A DNA stretch of 64,000 nt, taken from Streptomyces sp. NBC_00237. GTDB taxonomy: Bacteria > Actinomycetota > Actinomycetes > Streptomycetales > Streptomycetaceae. Location: positions 868,001-932,000 of the forward strand of contig NZ_JAPEMT010000002.1 of the NCBI RefSeq assembly GCF_026342435.1, in the 5' to 3' direction. Position 1 is the stretch's first letter; each line of letters starts with the position of its first letter. Of this stretch, positions 39,001 to 46,550 are shown one piece after another. Below the pieces are notes generated by a model that worked only from the letters and a program-made list of their open reading frames with translations, was not told the origin of the DNA and searched no databases. The translations under genes and the position numbers were made by a program.

Positions 39001-39820
39001 CGGTGCCGGCGGAGTCGGTGAAGTTCTGGGCGGCGGCGATGCGGCCCTTGAGGTCGGGGTGTTCGGCGTCGGCCCCGGTGTCGAGGACGGCGACCTTGGT
39101 GCCCTTGCCGTCGAACCCGGCGGCCCAGGCGGCGGGCGCGTTGACCTGCTGGGTCGACCTGTCCAGGTTCGCCTTGACCTTGCGGTCGAGCCAGAGCTTG
39201 GCGAGGTCGGAAGCGGCGCGGGAGCGGGTGTCGGTGACGTCCGCCCAGAAGTCGGCGGCCTTCGCCTTGTCGGCCTTCAGGGCGACACCGCCGACGGCCT
39301 TCAGGACGGGGCCACGGGTGGCGGCGCGGGGGGCGGCGGGGAGGGTGCGGGCGACGTTCACGGAATCGTCGTAGACGGCGATCAGGGGGAGGGCCGTGGT
39401 GTGCGCGTCGTCGTAGCCCTGGCGGATCAGGCCGGAGACGTTGAAGAGTTCCCGGTCGACGCGGCCGGAGGCGAGGGCGTCGGAGGCGGACTCGGGGAAC
39501 ACGTACAGGTCCTTGGAGCTGCCTGTCGTACGGGTCTGGACGAGGGGGATCGTGCCGTCGGCGCGGGGCAGCGCGGTCGCCGCGTCCGGGCCCGAACTAC
39601 CCTGCCACACCTGGATCTTGTCGCCGGTGACGAGGGTGACGACGACGGACCTGCCCTGCCCGTCGGCCCGGCCGTCGCCCGCCTTCGCACTGCCGGTGAT
39701 CGGTCTCTTGCCGGACGCCGGGTCCGTGGGCGCGGGGGCGGCCACGGACGGGGCGACCGCGGTGACGGCGAGGACGGCGGCGGTTGCCACGCCCAGCGCC
39801 GTACGCGATATCGGACGCAT
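36020..39820 (-). CDS. Secreted S8 family serine peptidase (subtilase), 1266 aa
   Basis: This is an extracellular subtilisin-like protease. The signal peptide (1 to about 28; MRPISRTALGVATAAVLAVT ending APSVAA) is followed by a propeptide region (about 50-215). The catalytic triad lies at about Asp247 (VAVLDTGAD), His279 (GHGTHTGS) and Ser451 (GTSMAAPH). The remaining 750 residues form beta-rich C-terminal domains, including a PA-like insert (VKGRIALVEVADDEANLSG) and possible Fn3-like modules. ATG 39820 follows GGGGAG; the frame is open for 133 codons further upstream but has no signal there. It ends at the terminator 35885-35938. Confidence 0.92.
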   Translation of the reverse strand: MRPISRTALGVATAAVLAVTAVAPSVAAPAPTDPASGKRPITGSAKAGDGRADGQGRSVVVTLVTGDKIQVWQGSSGPDAATALPRADGTIPLVQTRTTGSSKDLYVFPESASDALASGRVDRELFNVSGLIRQGYDDAHTTALPLIAVYDDSVNVARTLPAAPRAATRGPVLKAVGGVALKADKAKAADFWADVTDTRSRAASDLAKLWLDRKVKANLDRSTQQVNAPAAWAAGFDGKGTKVAVLDTGADAEHPDLKGRIAAAQNFTDSAGTGDVQGHGTHTGSTVGGSGAASGGTKKGVAPGTQLLNGKVLNDGGSGAESWIIAGMQWAVDQKADVVSMSLGSPVPTDCTDPLSTAAEELAKSKHTLFVVAAGNLGPRLNSVSSPGCAPGVLTVGAVDRDDSTAPFSSRGPSTVGHTLKPEIAAPGVAISAAAAGGRGVYAYQSMSGTSMAAPHVAGAAALLRQAHPDWSAQQLKAALVSSAKVVPGDVRETGGGRLDIKAALDPGVTGTPALQGGTFDWPQHSSDRTTVDVPYTNVTDKPVTLDLTVQQPTGNDGSKIRSRIARLGKDRITVPAGASVTVPLTLDPAARLDRAQYGDVTGRILATARGGVRVSTPFSLYVQPETVTLRVKVVDRSGKPADGPSTLDVVGTDDEKGESRYNDGAAEQRYEVRPGAYFLSSYVTTPDVSDATGRGIGSLSYLAHPQLEIKKDTTVVLDARTAHRLDVRTDRPGERRSTTLSFDRSWKNTWRHAGTLSAGRNVPAFYADIKGRATQGDFEFGSYWRLYAPLLSSLKVKGGPALHAVTGGVGSVNLDGRGSAGLADAGKGTPEELKAADVKGRIALVEVADDEANLSGIASNARAEGAVAVLAHRPSAGTWYPGVNLGGGSAVPVLAVPAAEGKDLKARLGAGAVALDWQGTARSPYVYNLAHHEQGPLNAARTYRSSDRRLASVRTTHGAMGVAGDYIDSVDAVRPNGTRVFTSSLADPVPAPGTRTDFYSADGSGWGRTVSSSFPFGELMVSPHRVPRSGQQRTESWYGSVVAPTAPRDDQDKPVLVAERQGNLIGFADAMWGDREHWAIQGGFGDIGNLRLKRDGKVVGETGWPSGVFDVPADKGTYELTQQGMKFGSPAELWKRSTSIETTWKFTSQLDESAYSTPLPIIFPGYEIPEDGLKTLPAANGQKITLTASGHAGYTPGSLTAAALSYSYDEGKTWNRAKTTRSGGSWTALVDHAGATGKQVTLKTELTDARGNSVTQLVTRAYDVR

Positions 39821-39977
39821 TGTGCTCCCCAAGTCGGTCCGGCCCACGGGGGGTGATGGCCGGTGGCGACAGGTTGGCAGAGGGGCAGGTGGTGCAGGGA
39901 TGATGTAGTGAGGCGGGTTTGTGCCGTGGCTCTTTCCCGCCATGGGAGTGCCGGATGTGTGAGGGGGGACTGCTGAG

Positions 39978-40967
39978 GTGTTGGGTGCGATAGGGCTGGA
40001 CGAGGCCCAGGAGGCGGCGTACCGGACGCTGGTCGCGGTGGGTGCGGCGGAGGTCGGGGACCTGGCGCACCGGCTGGGGGTCGGTGAGGAGGCGACGGAG
40101 CGGAGCCTGCGGCATCTGGAGCGGCAGGGGCTGGCGGCGCAGTCGTCTTCGTCGTCCGGGTTGGGTGCGCGGCGGTGGGTGGCGGCTCCGCCGGGGGTGG
40201 CGCTGGGGGCTCTGCTCACTCAGCAGCGGCACGATTTGGAGCAGGCGGAGCTGGCGGCGGTGCTCCTCGCGGAGGAGTACCGGGCGGAGGCGGCCGAGCC
40301 CGCGGTGCACGACCTGGTGGAGGTCGTGACGGGGGCGAGCGCGGTGACACACCGGTTCGCGCAGTTGCAGCTGGGGGCGGTGGAGGAGGTGTGCGCGCTG
40401 GTCACGGGGCGGCCGGTGGCGGTGACCGGGCACGAGAACGCGGCGGAGGAACGGGCCACGGCGCGCGGGGTGACGTACCGGGTGGTCATCGAGCGGGAGG
40501 TGCTGACGCTGCCCCGGGGCGTCGTGGAACTGACGGCGGCACTGGCGCGGGACGAACAGGTGCGGGTGGTGGACCGGGTCCCGACGAAGCTGGTCGTCGC
40601 GGACCGGTCGCTGGCGATGGTGCCCCTGACGGGCCGGGACGCGGAGCCTGCGGCGCTGGTGGTGCATGCGAGTGGGCTGCTGGAGTCGCTGATGGGTCTG
40701 TTCGAGGCGGTGTGGCGGGAGGCACGGCCGGTGCGGTTGGGGGGCGCGTCGGGAATCGAGGTGTCGGCCGCCGGGCCTGACGGAACGGACTTGCAGATTC
40801 TGTCGTTGCTGCTGGCGGGAATGACGGATGCGAGTGTGGCGAAGCAGCTGGAGTTGGGGCTGCGGACGGTGCAGCGGAGGGTGAAGGGGCTGATGGAGGC
40901 GGCGGGGGTGACGACGAGGTTGCAGTTGGGGTGGCATGCGTATGAGAGGGGATGGGTGGAGAGGTGA
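39978..40967 (+). CDS. TrmB/LuxR-type HTH transcriptional regulator, 329 aa
   Basis: This regulator has an N-terminal TrmB-like winged helix (about 8-60; LDEAQEAAYRTLVAVGAAEVGDLA) and a C-terminal LuxR-like HTH (about 270-325; ILSLLLAGMTDASVAKQLEL, then RTVQRRVKGLMEAAG). The middle shares the layout of a family of Streptomyces regulators often found beside secreted subtilases. GTG 39978 is the likely start. It is divergent from the S8 protease gene across 157 nt and is therefore a candidate regulator of that gene (inference). Confidence 0.85.
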   Translation: MLGAIGLDEAQEAAYRTLVAVGAAEVGDLAHRLGVGEEATERSLRHLERQGLAAQSSSSSGLGARRWVAAPPGVALGALLTQQRHDLEQAELAAVLLAEEYRAEAAEPAVHDLVEVVTGASAVTHRFAQLQLGAVEEVCALVTGRPVAVTGHENAAEERATARGVTYRVVIEREVLTLPRGVVELTAALARDEQVRVVDRVPTKLVVADRSLAMVPLTGRDAEPAALVVHASGLLESLMGLFEAVWREARPVRLGGASGIEVSAAGPDGTDLQILSLLLAGMTDASVAKQLELGLRTVQRRVKGLMEAAGVTTRLQLGWHAYERGWVER

Positions 40968-41033
40968 GGGCTTGCCCTGGGGCGGGCCCGTACTGATGGG
41001 GCTGCGCCCCTCGCCCTCTGCACGGCTCCGCCG

Positions 41034-41150
41034 CGCGTCCTCAATCGCCGGACGGGCTGATTTTCCCCGCTCGGGCTGATTTTGTCCCCGGAGGGCAATG
41101 CCCCGGAGGGGCATTGAGGGGCGCGGGGAACTGCGCGACCAGCCACGACG
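41034..41150. repeat. Dispersed Streptomyces repeats and hairpin in convergent gap
   Basis: CGCGTCCTCAATCGCCGGAC continuing GGGCTGA (41034-41060) is an inverted, slightly diverged copy of the repeat at 17508-17580. At 41117-41150 is GGGGCGCGGGGAACTGCGCG continuing ACCAGCCACGAC, another motif I recall as very frequent in Streptomyces genomes. Together with the stem-loop at 41096-41116 they fill the 304-nt gap between convergent genes. No coding signal is seen there. Confidence 0.7.
41096..41116. terminator. 9-bp stem-loop between convergent regulator genes
   Basis: CAATGCCCC-GGA-GGGGCATTG is a perfect 9-bp stem with a 3-nt loop. It lies between the HTH regulator stop (40967) and the LysR stop (41272) and could terminate both transcripts. 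Confidence 0.6.
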
Positions 41151-41271
41151 AGAGCCGCACGTCACCGGGACAGCCGCGCGGCCAGCGCTCGTGGGAAGGG
41201 GCTGGGAGGGGAGAAATCGCCCCGCGCAGCGGCAGGAAAACCAGCCACCACGCCACCCGCAGGGGAGCCCC

Positions 41272-42204
41272 TTACCGGCCCGCGAGGGCCGTCCGCAGGA
41301 CGCCCGCCTCCAGGTCCAGTGCCTGGAGCAACGCCACCAACCCGGGTGTGCGGATCCGGGCCGACGCCTCCGTCGTCCCCACCGTCCGCCCCACCGAGGG
41401 CAGCTCGACCGGCAGGGCGACGAGCCGGTCGTCCTCCCGCAGCACCAGCTCCGGCAGCGCCGCCACCATGTCCGTCGACACCAGCAGCGTCCGCATCGTC
41501 AGGATCGACGTGCATTCGACCCGGTTGGGCGGCAGCTCAAGGCCCTGCGTCTCGAAGACCGCCGCCAGCTCCTGCCGGAGAGCGGTCTGCTCCAGCGGCA
41601 GGATCCACGGGTGCCCGACCGTGTCGGCCAAGGCACTCGCCGGGCCGCGCAGCAGCGGATGGCCGACCCGCACCGCCAGCCGGATCGGCTCACGGTAGAG
41701 GGCCCGTTGGCGCAGGCGGCCCGGCTCGGGAGCCGGGCCGACCCGGCCCACGATCACGTCCAGGTCCCCCGTCAGCAGCGCCGGATGCAGCACGTCGAAG
41801 GTTCCTTCGCGTACGACCACCGTCAGGTGCGGGCGCTCCGCCTTCAGCCGCGCGACCGCGCGCGGCAGCAGCAGGTTCGCGCCCGCGAGCAGCGTGCCGA
41901 CGGTCACCGTGCCCGCCTGCCCCTCGCGCAGGTCCGCCAGGTGGTCGCCCGCCCGCCGCACCTCCGCGATGACCGCGCGGGCGTGGCCCACCAGCGCCTC
42001 GCCGTACACCGTCGGCCGCATTCCGCGCGGCTCGCGGTGGAAGAGCTCGACGTCGGCGAGTTTCTCCAGCTCGCGCAGGGTGCGGGTGGCGGCGGGCTGG
42101 GTGAGGTGCAGGGATGCGGCGGCCCGTACGACCGTCCCGTGTTCCGCGATGGCGGCCAGCAGGGTCAGGTGGCGGAACTTCAGCCGTCCGTCGAGCAGAT
42201 CCAT
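41272..42204 (-). CDS. LysR family regulator of the 3-hydroxyanthranilate cluster, 310 aa
   Basis: This is a LysR-type regulator of the PcaQ/GbpR-like group. The N-terminal HTH (about 10-70) has LKFRHLTLLAAIAEHGTVVRAAASLHLTQPAATRTLRELE. The effector domain (about 95-300) contains VGTLLAGANLLLPRAVARL and GDLDVIVGRVGP. PcaQ-like members respond to aromatic ring-cleavage intermediates. ATG 42204 follows GAAGGGGA. It is divergent from the aldehyde dehydrogenase gene that starts the catabolic operon, over a perfect palindrome at 42237-42254, the classical layout for an autoregulated activator. Confidence 0.9.
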   Translation of the reverse strand: MDLLDGRLKFRHLTLLAAIAEHGTVVRAAASLHLTQPAATRTLRELEKLADVELFHREPRGMRPTVYGEALVGHARAVIAEVRRAGDHLADLREGQAGTVTVGTLLAGANLLLPRAVARLKAERPHLTVVVREGTFDVLHPALLTGDLDVIVGRVGPAPEPGRLRQRALYREPIRLAVRVGHPLLRGPASALADTVGHPWILPLEQTALRQELAAVFETQGLELPPNRVECTSILTMRTLLVSTDMVAALPELVLREDDRLVALPVELPSVGRTVGTTEASARIRTPGLVALLQALDLEAGVLRTALAGR

Positions 42205-42236
42205 CCGTGGGTCCCCTTCACCGGTCCACCAGCCGT

Positions 42237-42254
42237 CATACCCGATCGGGTATG
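42237..42254. promoter_or_regulatory. 18-bp perfect palindrome, likely LysR operator
   Basis: CATACCCGATCGGGTATG is a perfect palindrome 33 nt upstream of the LysR ATG and 110 nt upstream of the first catabolic gene. The ATAC/GTAT arms resemble LysR recognition sites. It is likely bound by the adjacent LysR protein to activate the operon and repress its own gene (inference). A possible promoter for the plus strand lies further along, around TTGGCT (42275) with CATGAT (42299), but this is weak. Confidence 0.7.
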
Positions 42255-42363
42255 GCAGTTGCCCGTTCCGGCATTGGCTCGACATATGTGACCTGGCTCA
42301 TGATGCACACGCAAGGAACCGGACACCAGTGGCAGGAATGCACTGAACAGGGAGGTCACGAAG

Positions 42364-43833
42364 GTGAGTTCGCCCGCAGGGCAGTTGCCGGAGGCGCGCG
42401 GGGCACGGAAGGCGGTACGGATCAGGCACTACACCGCCGGACGGTTCCACACCGACGGCGAGCCGTTCCCACTCGTCGACCCCGTCGACGGCCGCACGGT
42501 CGGACAGGTCCCGGAGGCCGGTGCCGCGACCGTGGACGCCGCCGTACGGGCCGCCCGCGAGGCCCTCTCCGGGCCGTGGGCGTCGTACGGCCCCGCCGAC
42601 CGCTCCCGCGTCCTGCACCGCGTCGCGGACGGCATCGAGGCCCGCTTCGAGGAGTTCGTCGCGGCGGAGTGTTCCGACACCGGCAAGCCGCGCGAGCTGG
42701 CGGCCTCCGTCGACATTCCGCGCGGCATCGCCAACTTCCGTGCGTACGCAGACCTTTCGGCCTCCCGCAGCGAGCAGTCCTGGCACACCGAGACCCCCGA
42801 CGGGCGCGGCGCGCTCAACTACACCGTGCACAAGCCGCTCGGCGTGGTGGCGGTCGTCGCTCCGTGGAACCTGCCGCTCCTGCTGCTGACCTGGAAGGTC
42901 GCCCCGGCGCTGGCGATGGGGAACACCGTCGTCGCCAAACCTTCCGAACTCACCCCGTCCACCGCCGAGTTGCTCGCCGAGGTGATGGACGAGGTCGGGC
43001 TGCCCGCCGGGGTGTTCAACCTGGTGCACGGGCACGGGGCCGACGCCGCCGGGGCGCGGCTGACCGGCCACCCCGGTGTCGACGCCATCGCGTTCACGGG
43101 CGAGTCCCGGACGGGACGTGCGATCATGCACGCCGCCGCCGATCAACTCACCCCGGTCTCCTTCGAGTTGGGAGGCAAGAACGCCGGAATCGTCTTCGCC
43201 GACGCCGACCTGGAGAAGGCCGTGGCGGGGACGCTGCGGTCCTCCTTCACCAACAGCGGGCAGGTGTGTCTCTGCACGGAGCGGGTGTACGTCGAGCGGC
43301 CCGTCTTCGAGGAGTTCACCGCTGCTCTCGCGAAGGGCGCCGAGTCCGTCCCGTACGGGCCCCTGGCGTCGGCCGAGCACCGCGACAAGGTGGCGGGGTA
43401 CCTCGCGAAGGCCGCCGCCGACGGGACCGTCCGGGCCGGTGGCGACTCCCCCGTCTTCGGGGACGCCAGGGACGGCGGGTTCTGGGTGCGGCCGACCGTG
43501 CTCACCGGGCTGCCGGAGGACCACCCGGCGGTACGGGAGGAGATCTTCGGCCCCGTCGTGCACGTCGCCCCCTTCGACACCGAGGAGGAGGCCGTCGCCC
43601 TGGCGAACGCCGGACCCTACGGGCTCGCCGCCACCGTGTGGACCGGCGACCTGAGCCGCGCCCACCGGGTCGCCCCGCGCCTGGACGTCGGGATCGCCTG
43701 GGTCAACACCTGGAACCTGCGGGACCTGCGCACCCCCTTCGGCGGGGTGAAAGCCTCCGGGATCGGCCGCGAGGGCGGCCACCACTCCCTCGACTTCTTC
43801 TCCGAGCCGATGAATGTGTGCGTGAAGATATGA
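42364..43833 (+). CDS. nbaE: 2-aminomuconate-6-semialdehyde dehydrogenase, 489 aa
   Basis: This is an NAD-dependent ALDH8-like enzyme that oxidises 2-aminomuconate-6-semialdehyde to 2-aminomuconate. The residues known to matter in the Pseudomonas enzyme are at the same numbers here as I recall them: Arg120, Asn169 (APWNL), Glu268 (FELGGKN) and Cys302 (SGQVCLC). The C-terminal TPFGGVKASGIGREGG is typical of 2-hydroxymuconic and 2-aminomuconic semialdehyde dehydrogenases. GTG 42364 follows GGGAGG. It is the first gene of the operon and overlaps the next gene by ATGA. Alone it could be a hydroxymuconic semialdehyde dehydrogenase; the context fixes the amino form. Confidence 0.92.
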   Translation: MSSPAGQLPEARGARKAVRIRHYTAGRFHTDGEPFPLVDPVDGRTVGQVPEAGAATVDAAVRAAREALSGPWASYGPADRSRVLHRVADGIEARFEEFVAAECSDTGKPRELAASVDIPRGIANFRAYADLSASRSEQSWHTETPDGRGALNYTVHKPLGVVAVVAPWNLPLLLLTWKVAPALAMGNTVVAKPSELTPSTAELLAEVMDEVGLPAGVFNLVHGHGADAAGARLTGHPGVDAIAFTGESRTGRAIMHAAADQLTPVSFELGGKNAGIVFADADLEKAVAGTLRSSFTNSGQVCLCTERVYVERPVFEEFTAALAKGAESVPYGPLASAEHRDKVAGYLAKAAADGTVRAGGDSPVFGDARDGGFWVRPTVLTGLPEDHPAVREEIFGPVVHVAPFDTEEEAVALANAGPYGLAATVWTGDLSRAHRVAPRLDVGIAWVNTWNLRDLRTPFGGVKASGIGREGGHHSLDFFSEPMNVCVKI

Positions 43834-44675
43834 GTGAGGACCTGCGCGCCGGGGACCTGAGCGCCGTCGGCCTCGGCAAGGCCGTGACGGCCGCCGCCGA
43901 CCGGATCGACGAGGCCCGCCGTACGGGGGTGCCCGTCGCCCCCGTACGCGACCTCCTGCCGGACGGCGACGTCGCGGCCGCGTACGCCGTGCAGAACCTC
44001 ACGACCGAGCGGCGCATCGCCGCCGGGCGTCGGATCACCGGGTGGAAGATCGGGCTGACGTCCGCCGCCGTGCAGCGTCAACTGGGTGTCGGGTCACCGG
44101 ACTTCGGGGCTCTCTTCGACGACACCGCGCTGCCCGACGGCGCGGAGATCCCCGTCGGCGCCGTGCTCCAGCCGCGCGCCGAGGTGGAGGTCGCGCTCGT
44201 CCTGGGCGCGGACCTTCCGCACGAGCGGAACACCGTCGCGGACCTCCTGCGGGCGACCGCGTTCGCGCTGCCCGCCATCGAGGTCGTCGGCAGCCGCATC
44301 CGCGACTGGGACATCCGTCTCGTCGACACCGTCGCGGACAACGCGTCCAGTGGGATGTACGTGCTGGGCACCCGGCCCGTCGGGCTCGACGCGCTGGACC
44401 TGCGGACCGCAGGGGCGGTCCTGGAGCGGCGGGGCGAGCCCGTGTCGGTCGGGGCGGGGGCCGCGTGCATGGGCGGTCCGCTGAACGCCGCGCTCTGGCT
44501 GGCCGACACCCTGGCCGGTCTGGGGCGTCCACTGCGGGCCGGGGACACGGTGCTGACCGGGGCGCTCGGTCCTGTGGTCGACGTGGAGCCGGGCGATGTG
44601 GTCGAGGCGCGGGTCGAGGGGCTCGGTTCGGTACGGGCCGCGTTCGCGGCGCGGCAGGAAGGGGAGCGGGCATGA
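43830..44675 (+). CDS. nbaH: 2-oxopent-4-enoate hydratase, 281 aa
   Basis: This is a vinylpyruvate hydratase of the MhpD/DmpE family, related to fumarylacetoacetate hydrolase. It adds water to 2-oxopent-4-enoate to give 4-hydroxy-2-oxovalerate. Family motifs are AYAVQNLTTERR, GRRITGWKIGLTS, QPRAEVEVALVLG (metal-binding Glu pair), LPAIEVVGSRI and DNASSGMYVLG. The length is normal. The start overlaps the dehydrogenase stop and its stop overlaps the next start, both by 4 nt. It and the next gene are paralogues; the order of hydratase and decarboxylase calls rests on similarity by eye. Confidence 0.88.
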   Translation: MSEDLRAGDLSAVGLGKAVTAAADRIDEARRTGVPVAPVRDLLPDGDVAAAYAVQNLTTERRIAAGRRITGWKIGLTSAAVQRQLGVGSPDFGALFDDTALPDGAEIPVGAVLQPRAEVEVALVLGADLPHERNTVADLLRATAFALPAIEVVGSRIRDWDIRLVDTVADNASSGMYVLGTRPVGLDALDLRTAGAVLERRGEPVSVGAGAACMGGPLNAALWLADTLAGLGRPLRAGDTVLTGALGPVVDVEPGDVVEARVEGLGSVRAAFAARQEGERA

Positions 44676-45445
44676 ACGAGACCCGGCGGAAGGAGATCGC
44701 GGCGGCACTGGACGAGGCGGCGCTCACCCGCAGCACGCTCGCCAGCGGCAGCAGCGGGGTGAGCGACGTCGGCGAGGCGTACGCCGTCCAAAAGGCACTG
44801 GTCGCACGGCGGTTGGAGCGCGGCGAGCGGTTCACCGGGTTCAAGCTCGGCTTCACCAGTGTCGCGAAGATGCGGCAGATGGGCGTGCACGACCTCATTC
44901 ACGGCCGCATCACCGACGGGATGCGGATCGCCGACGGCGGGACCTTCGACGCGGGGACGCTGATCCACCCCCGCGTCGAGCCCGAGGTGGCGTTCCTGCT
45001 GGGCGGGCCGCTGGGGCCCGACACCGTCGACCCGCTGGACGCGGTCGCGGCCGTCGCCCCGGCGCTGGAGGTCATCGACTCGCGGTACGACGGGTTCACG
45101 TTCTCGCTGCCCGAGGTGATCGCGGACAACACCTCCGCCGCCGGGTACGTCATCGGACCGTGGCGCGCACCGGTCGAACTCGCCGACCGTGGTGTCCTGT
45201 TGGAGATCGAAGGGCGGCTCGTCGAGGCCGGTTCGACGGCGGCGATCCTGGGCCATCCGCTGCGCGCCCTGGCCGCCGCCGCCCGCCTCGCACCCCGTGG
45301 GTTCCTGGCGGCGGGGACGGTGATCCTCGCGGGAGCCGCGACCGCTGCCGTGCCGCTCGCGTCCGGCGTGCACGTCCGCGCGACGGTCTCGGGTCTCGGC
45401 ACGGTCGGCTTCAGCACCGTACGGACACGGCGGGAGGCACTGTGA
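44672..45445 (+). CDS. nbaG: 2-oxo-3-hexenedioate (4-oxalocrotonate) decarboxylase, 257 aa
   Basis: This is a DmpH/XylI-type decarboxylase that converts 2-oxo-3-hexenedioate to 2-oxopent-4-enoate and CO2, normally in complex with the hydratase. Motifs are ERFTGFKLGFTSVAKMRQMGV, HDLIHGRITDGM, HPRVEPEVAFLLG with the metal Glu residues, APALEVIDSRYDGF and PEVIADNTSAAGYVIG. The HDLIHGRIT motif favours decarboxylase over hydratase. Both neighbours overlap by 4 nt (ATGA and GTGA), so the complex partners are made from one message. Confidence 0.88.
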   Translation: MNETRRKEIAAALDEAALTRSTLASGSSGVSDVGEAYAVQKALVARRLERGERFTGFKLGFTSVAKMRQMGVHDLIHGRITDGMRIADGGTFDAGTLIHPRVEPEVAFLLGGPLGPDTVDPLDAVAAVAPALEVIDSRYDGFTFSLPEVIADNTSAAGYVIGPWRAPVELADRGVLLEIEGRLVEAGSTAAILGHPLRALAAAARLAPRGFLAAGTVILAGAATAAVPLASGVHVRATVSGLGTVGFSTVRTRREAL

Positions 45446-45894
45446 TCGTCGACGGCGCTCCCGTCCCGCGTGGCCGCTTCCCGCACCTGCGCCGCGCCGG
45501 TGACCTGGTCTTCGTGTCGGGTACGAGTTCCCGTCGGCCCGACGGCACCTTCGCCGGGGCCCGGGTCGACCCGATGGGCGTCACGGACCTCGACGTCCGC
45601 GAGCAGACGCGTGCCGTGCTGGACAACATCGGGCGGTTGCTCGCCGCCGTCGGCGGGACGCTGGGCGACCTCGTCTCCGTCACCACGTACCTCGTGAACA
45701 TGAACGACTTCGGCGGCTACAACGACGTCTACGCCGAGTACTTCGACGCGTCGGGACCGGCCCGCACCACCGTCGCGGTCCACCAACTCCCGCACCCGCA
45801 GCTGCTGATCGAGATCAGCGCCGTGGCCCACCTCCCCCTCTCCCCCCTGCACGAGTCCCAGCACGAGTCCCAGCACGAGGAGGCCCCCGCATGA
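45442..45894 (+). CDS. nbaF: 2-aminomuconate deaminase, RidA family, 150 aa
   Basis: This is a RidA/YjgF-fold protein in the position of the 2-aminomuconate deaminase that releases ammonia to give 2-oxo-3-hexenedioate. RidA landmarks are GDLVFVSGTSSRRPDG, REQTRAVLDNIGRLLAAVGGT, YLVNMNDFGGYNDVYAEYF and PARTTVAVHQLP, with the conserved Arg and a late Glu (LIEISAVA). The C-terminus adds a His/Glu/Ser repeat (HESQHESQHEE), which is unusual. GTG 45442 overlaps the previous stop. By fold alone it could be a generic imine deaminase; context makes aminomuconate deaminase the best call. Confidence 0.87.
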   Translation: MIVDGAPVPRGRFPHLRRAGDLVFVSGTSSRRPDGTFAGARVDPMGVTDLDVREQTRAVLDNIGRLLAAVGGTLGDLVSVTTYLVNMNDFGGYNDVYAEYFDASGPARTTVAVHQLPHPQLLIEISAVAHLPLSPLHESQHESQHEEAPA

Positions 45895-46550
45895 GCACCG
45901 TGCCGTACACGTACAAGAAGTCCTTCCCCGCGCCGTTCAACTTCCGGTCGTGGATCGACGAGCACCAGCACCTGCTGAAGCCGCCGGTCGGCAACGTCCA
46001 GGTGTGGCAGGACGCCGACCTGATGGTCACCGTCGTCGGCGGGCCCAACCGCCGCACCGACTTCCACGACGACCCGATCGAGGAGTTCTTCTACCAGCTC
46101 AAGGGCAACATGGTGCTCCGTGTGATGGAGGAGGAGGGTGCGCCGCCGCGCGACATCCACATCCGCGAGGGCGACGTCTTCCTGGCACCCTCGCACCTGC
46201 GGCACTCCCCGCAGCGGCCCGAGGAGGGGTCGATCGGGCTGGTCGTCGAATTCGCTCGCCCCGAGGGGGCGTTGGACGCCTTCGAGTGGTACTGCATGAA
46301 CTGCCACCGGCTCGTGCACCGCAGCGAGGTGCAGCTGAAGTCGATCGTCGACGACCTGCCGCCGGTCTTCAGCGCCTTCTACGGCGACGACGCGGCCCGC
46401 ACCTGCCCGCACTGCGCCGCCGTCCATCCCGGCAAGGACTGGCCGGACGCACTCCGGCCGACGACCGCCCTGACCGGTTCGGACACGCTGCCCGGTTCGA
46501 CCGCGCTGCCCGGTTCGGACGCCCTGCCCGGTTCGGAACCGCGCGCATGA
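45891..46550 (+). CDS. nbaC: 3-hydroxyanthranilate 3,4-dioxygenase, 219 aa
   Basis: This is the ring-cleaving cupin dioxygenase, which turns 3-hydroxyanthranilate into 2-amino-3-carboxymuconate semialdehyde. The catalytic iron ligands are His59, Glu65 and His105 (DFHDDPIEEFF and LRHSP). Substrate-binding Arg55, Arg109 and Glu120 are also in place. The second, rubredoxin-like iron site of bacterial enzymes is intact: Cys135, Cys138, Cys172 and Cys175. All are shifted about 4-10 residues from the Cupriavidus numbering I remember. The C-terminal 30 residues are a repeat of the LPGS-(T/D)-A type, encoded by 18-bp DNA repeats. It overlaps both neighbours by 4 nt. Confidence 0.95.
   Translation: MSTVPYTYKKSFPAPFNFRSWIDEHQHLLKPPVGNVQVWQDADLMVTVVGGPNRRTDFHDDPIEEFFYQLKGNMVLRVMEEEGAPPRDIHIREGDVFLAPSHLRHSPQRPEEGSIGLVVEFARPEGALDAFEWYCMNCHRLVHRSEVQLKSIVDDLPPVFSAFYGDDAARTCPHCAAVHPGKDWPDALRPTTALTGSDTLPGSTALPGSDALPGSEPRA

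Noticed and set aside
39821..40219. Upstream extension of the subtilase frame by 133 codons
   Set aside because: It overlaps the divergent regulator gene and precedes a clear signal peptide and GGGGAG ribosome binding site at 39820, so the shorter start is right.
45442..45894. Calling the RidA-fold gene a plain housekeeping RidA
   Set aside because: It lies inside overlapping catabolic genes at the exact step needing 2-aminomuconate deamination, so the specific role is more likely, although the fold alone does not prove it.
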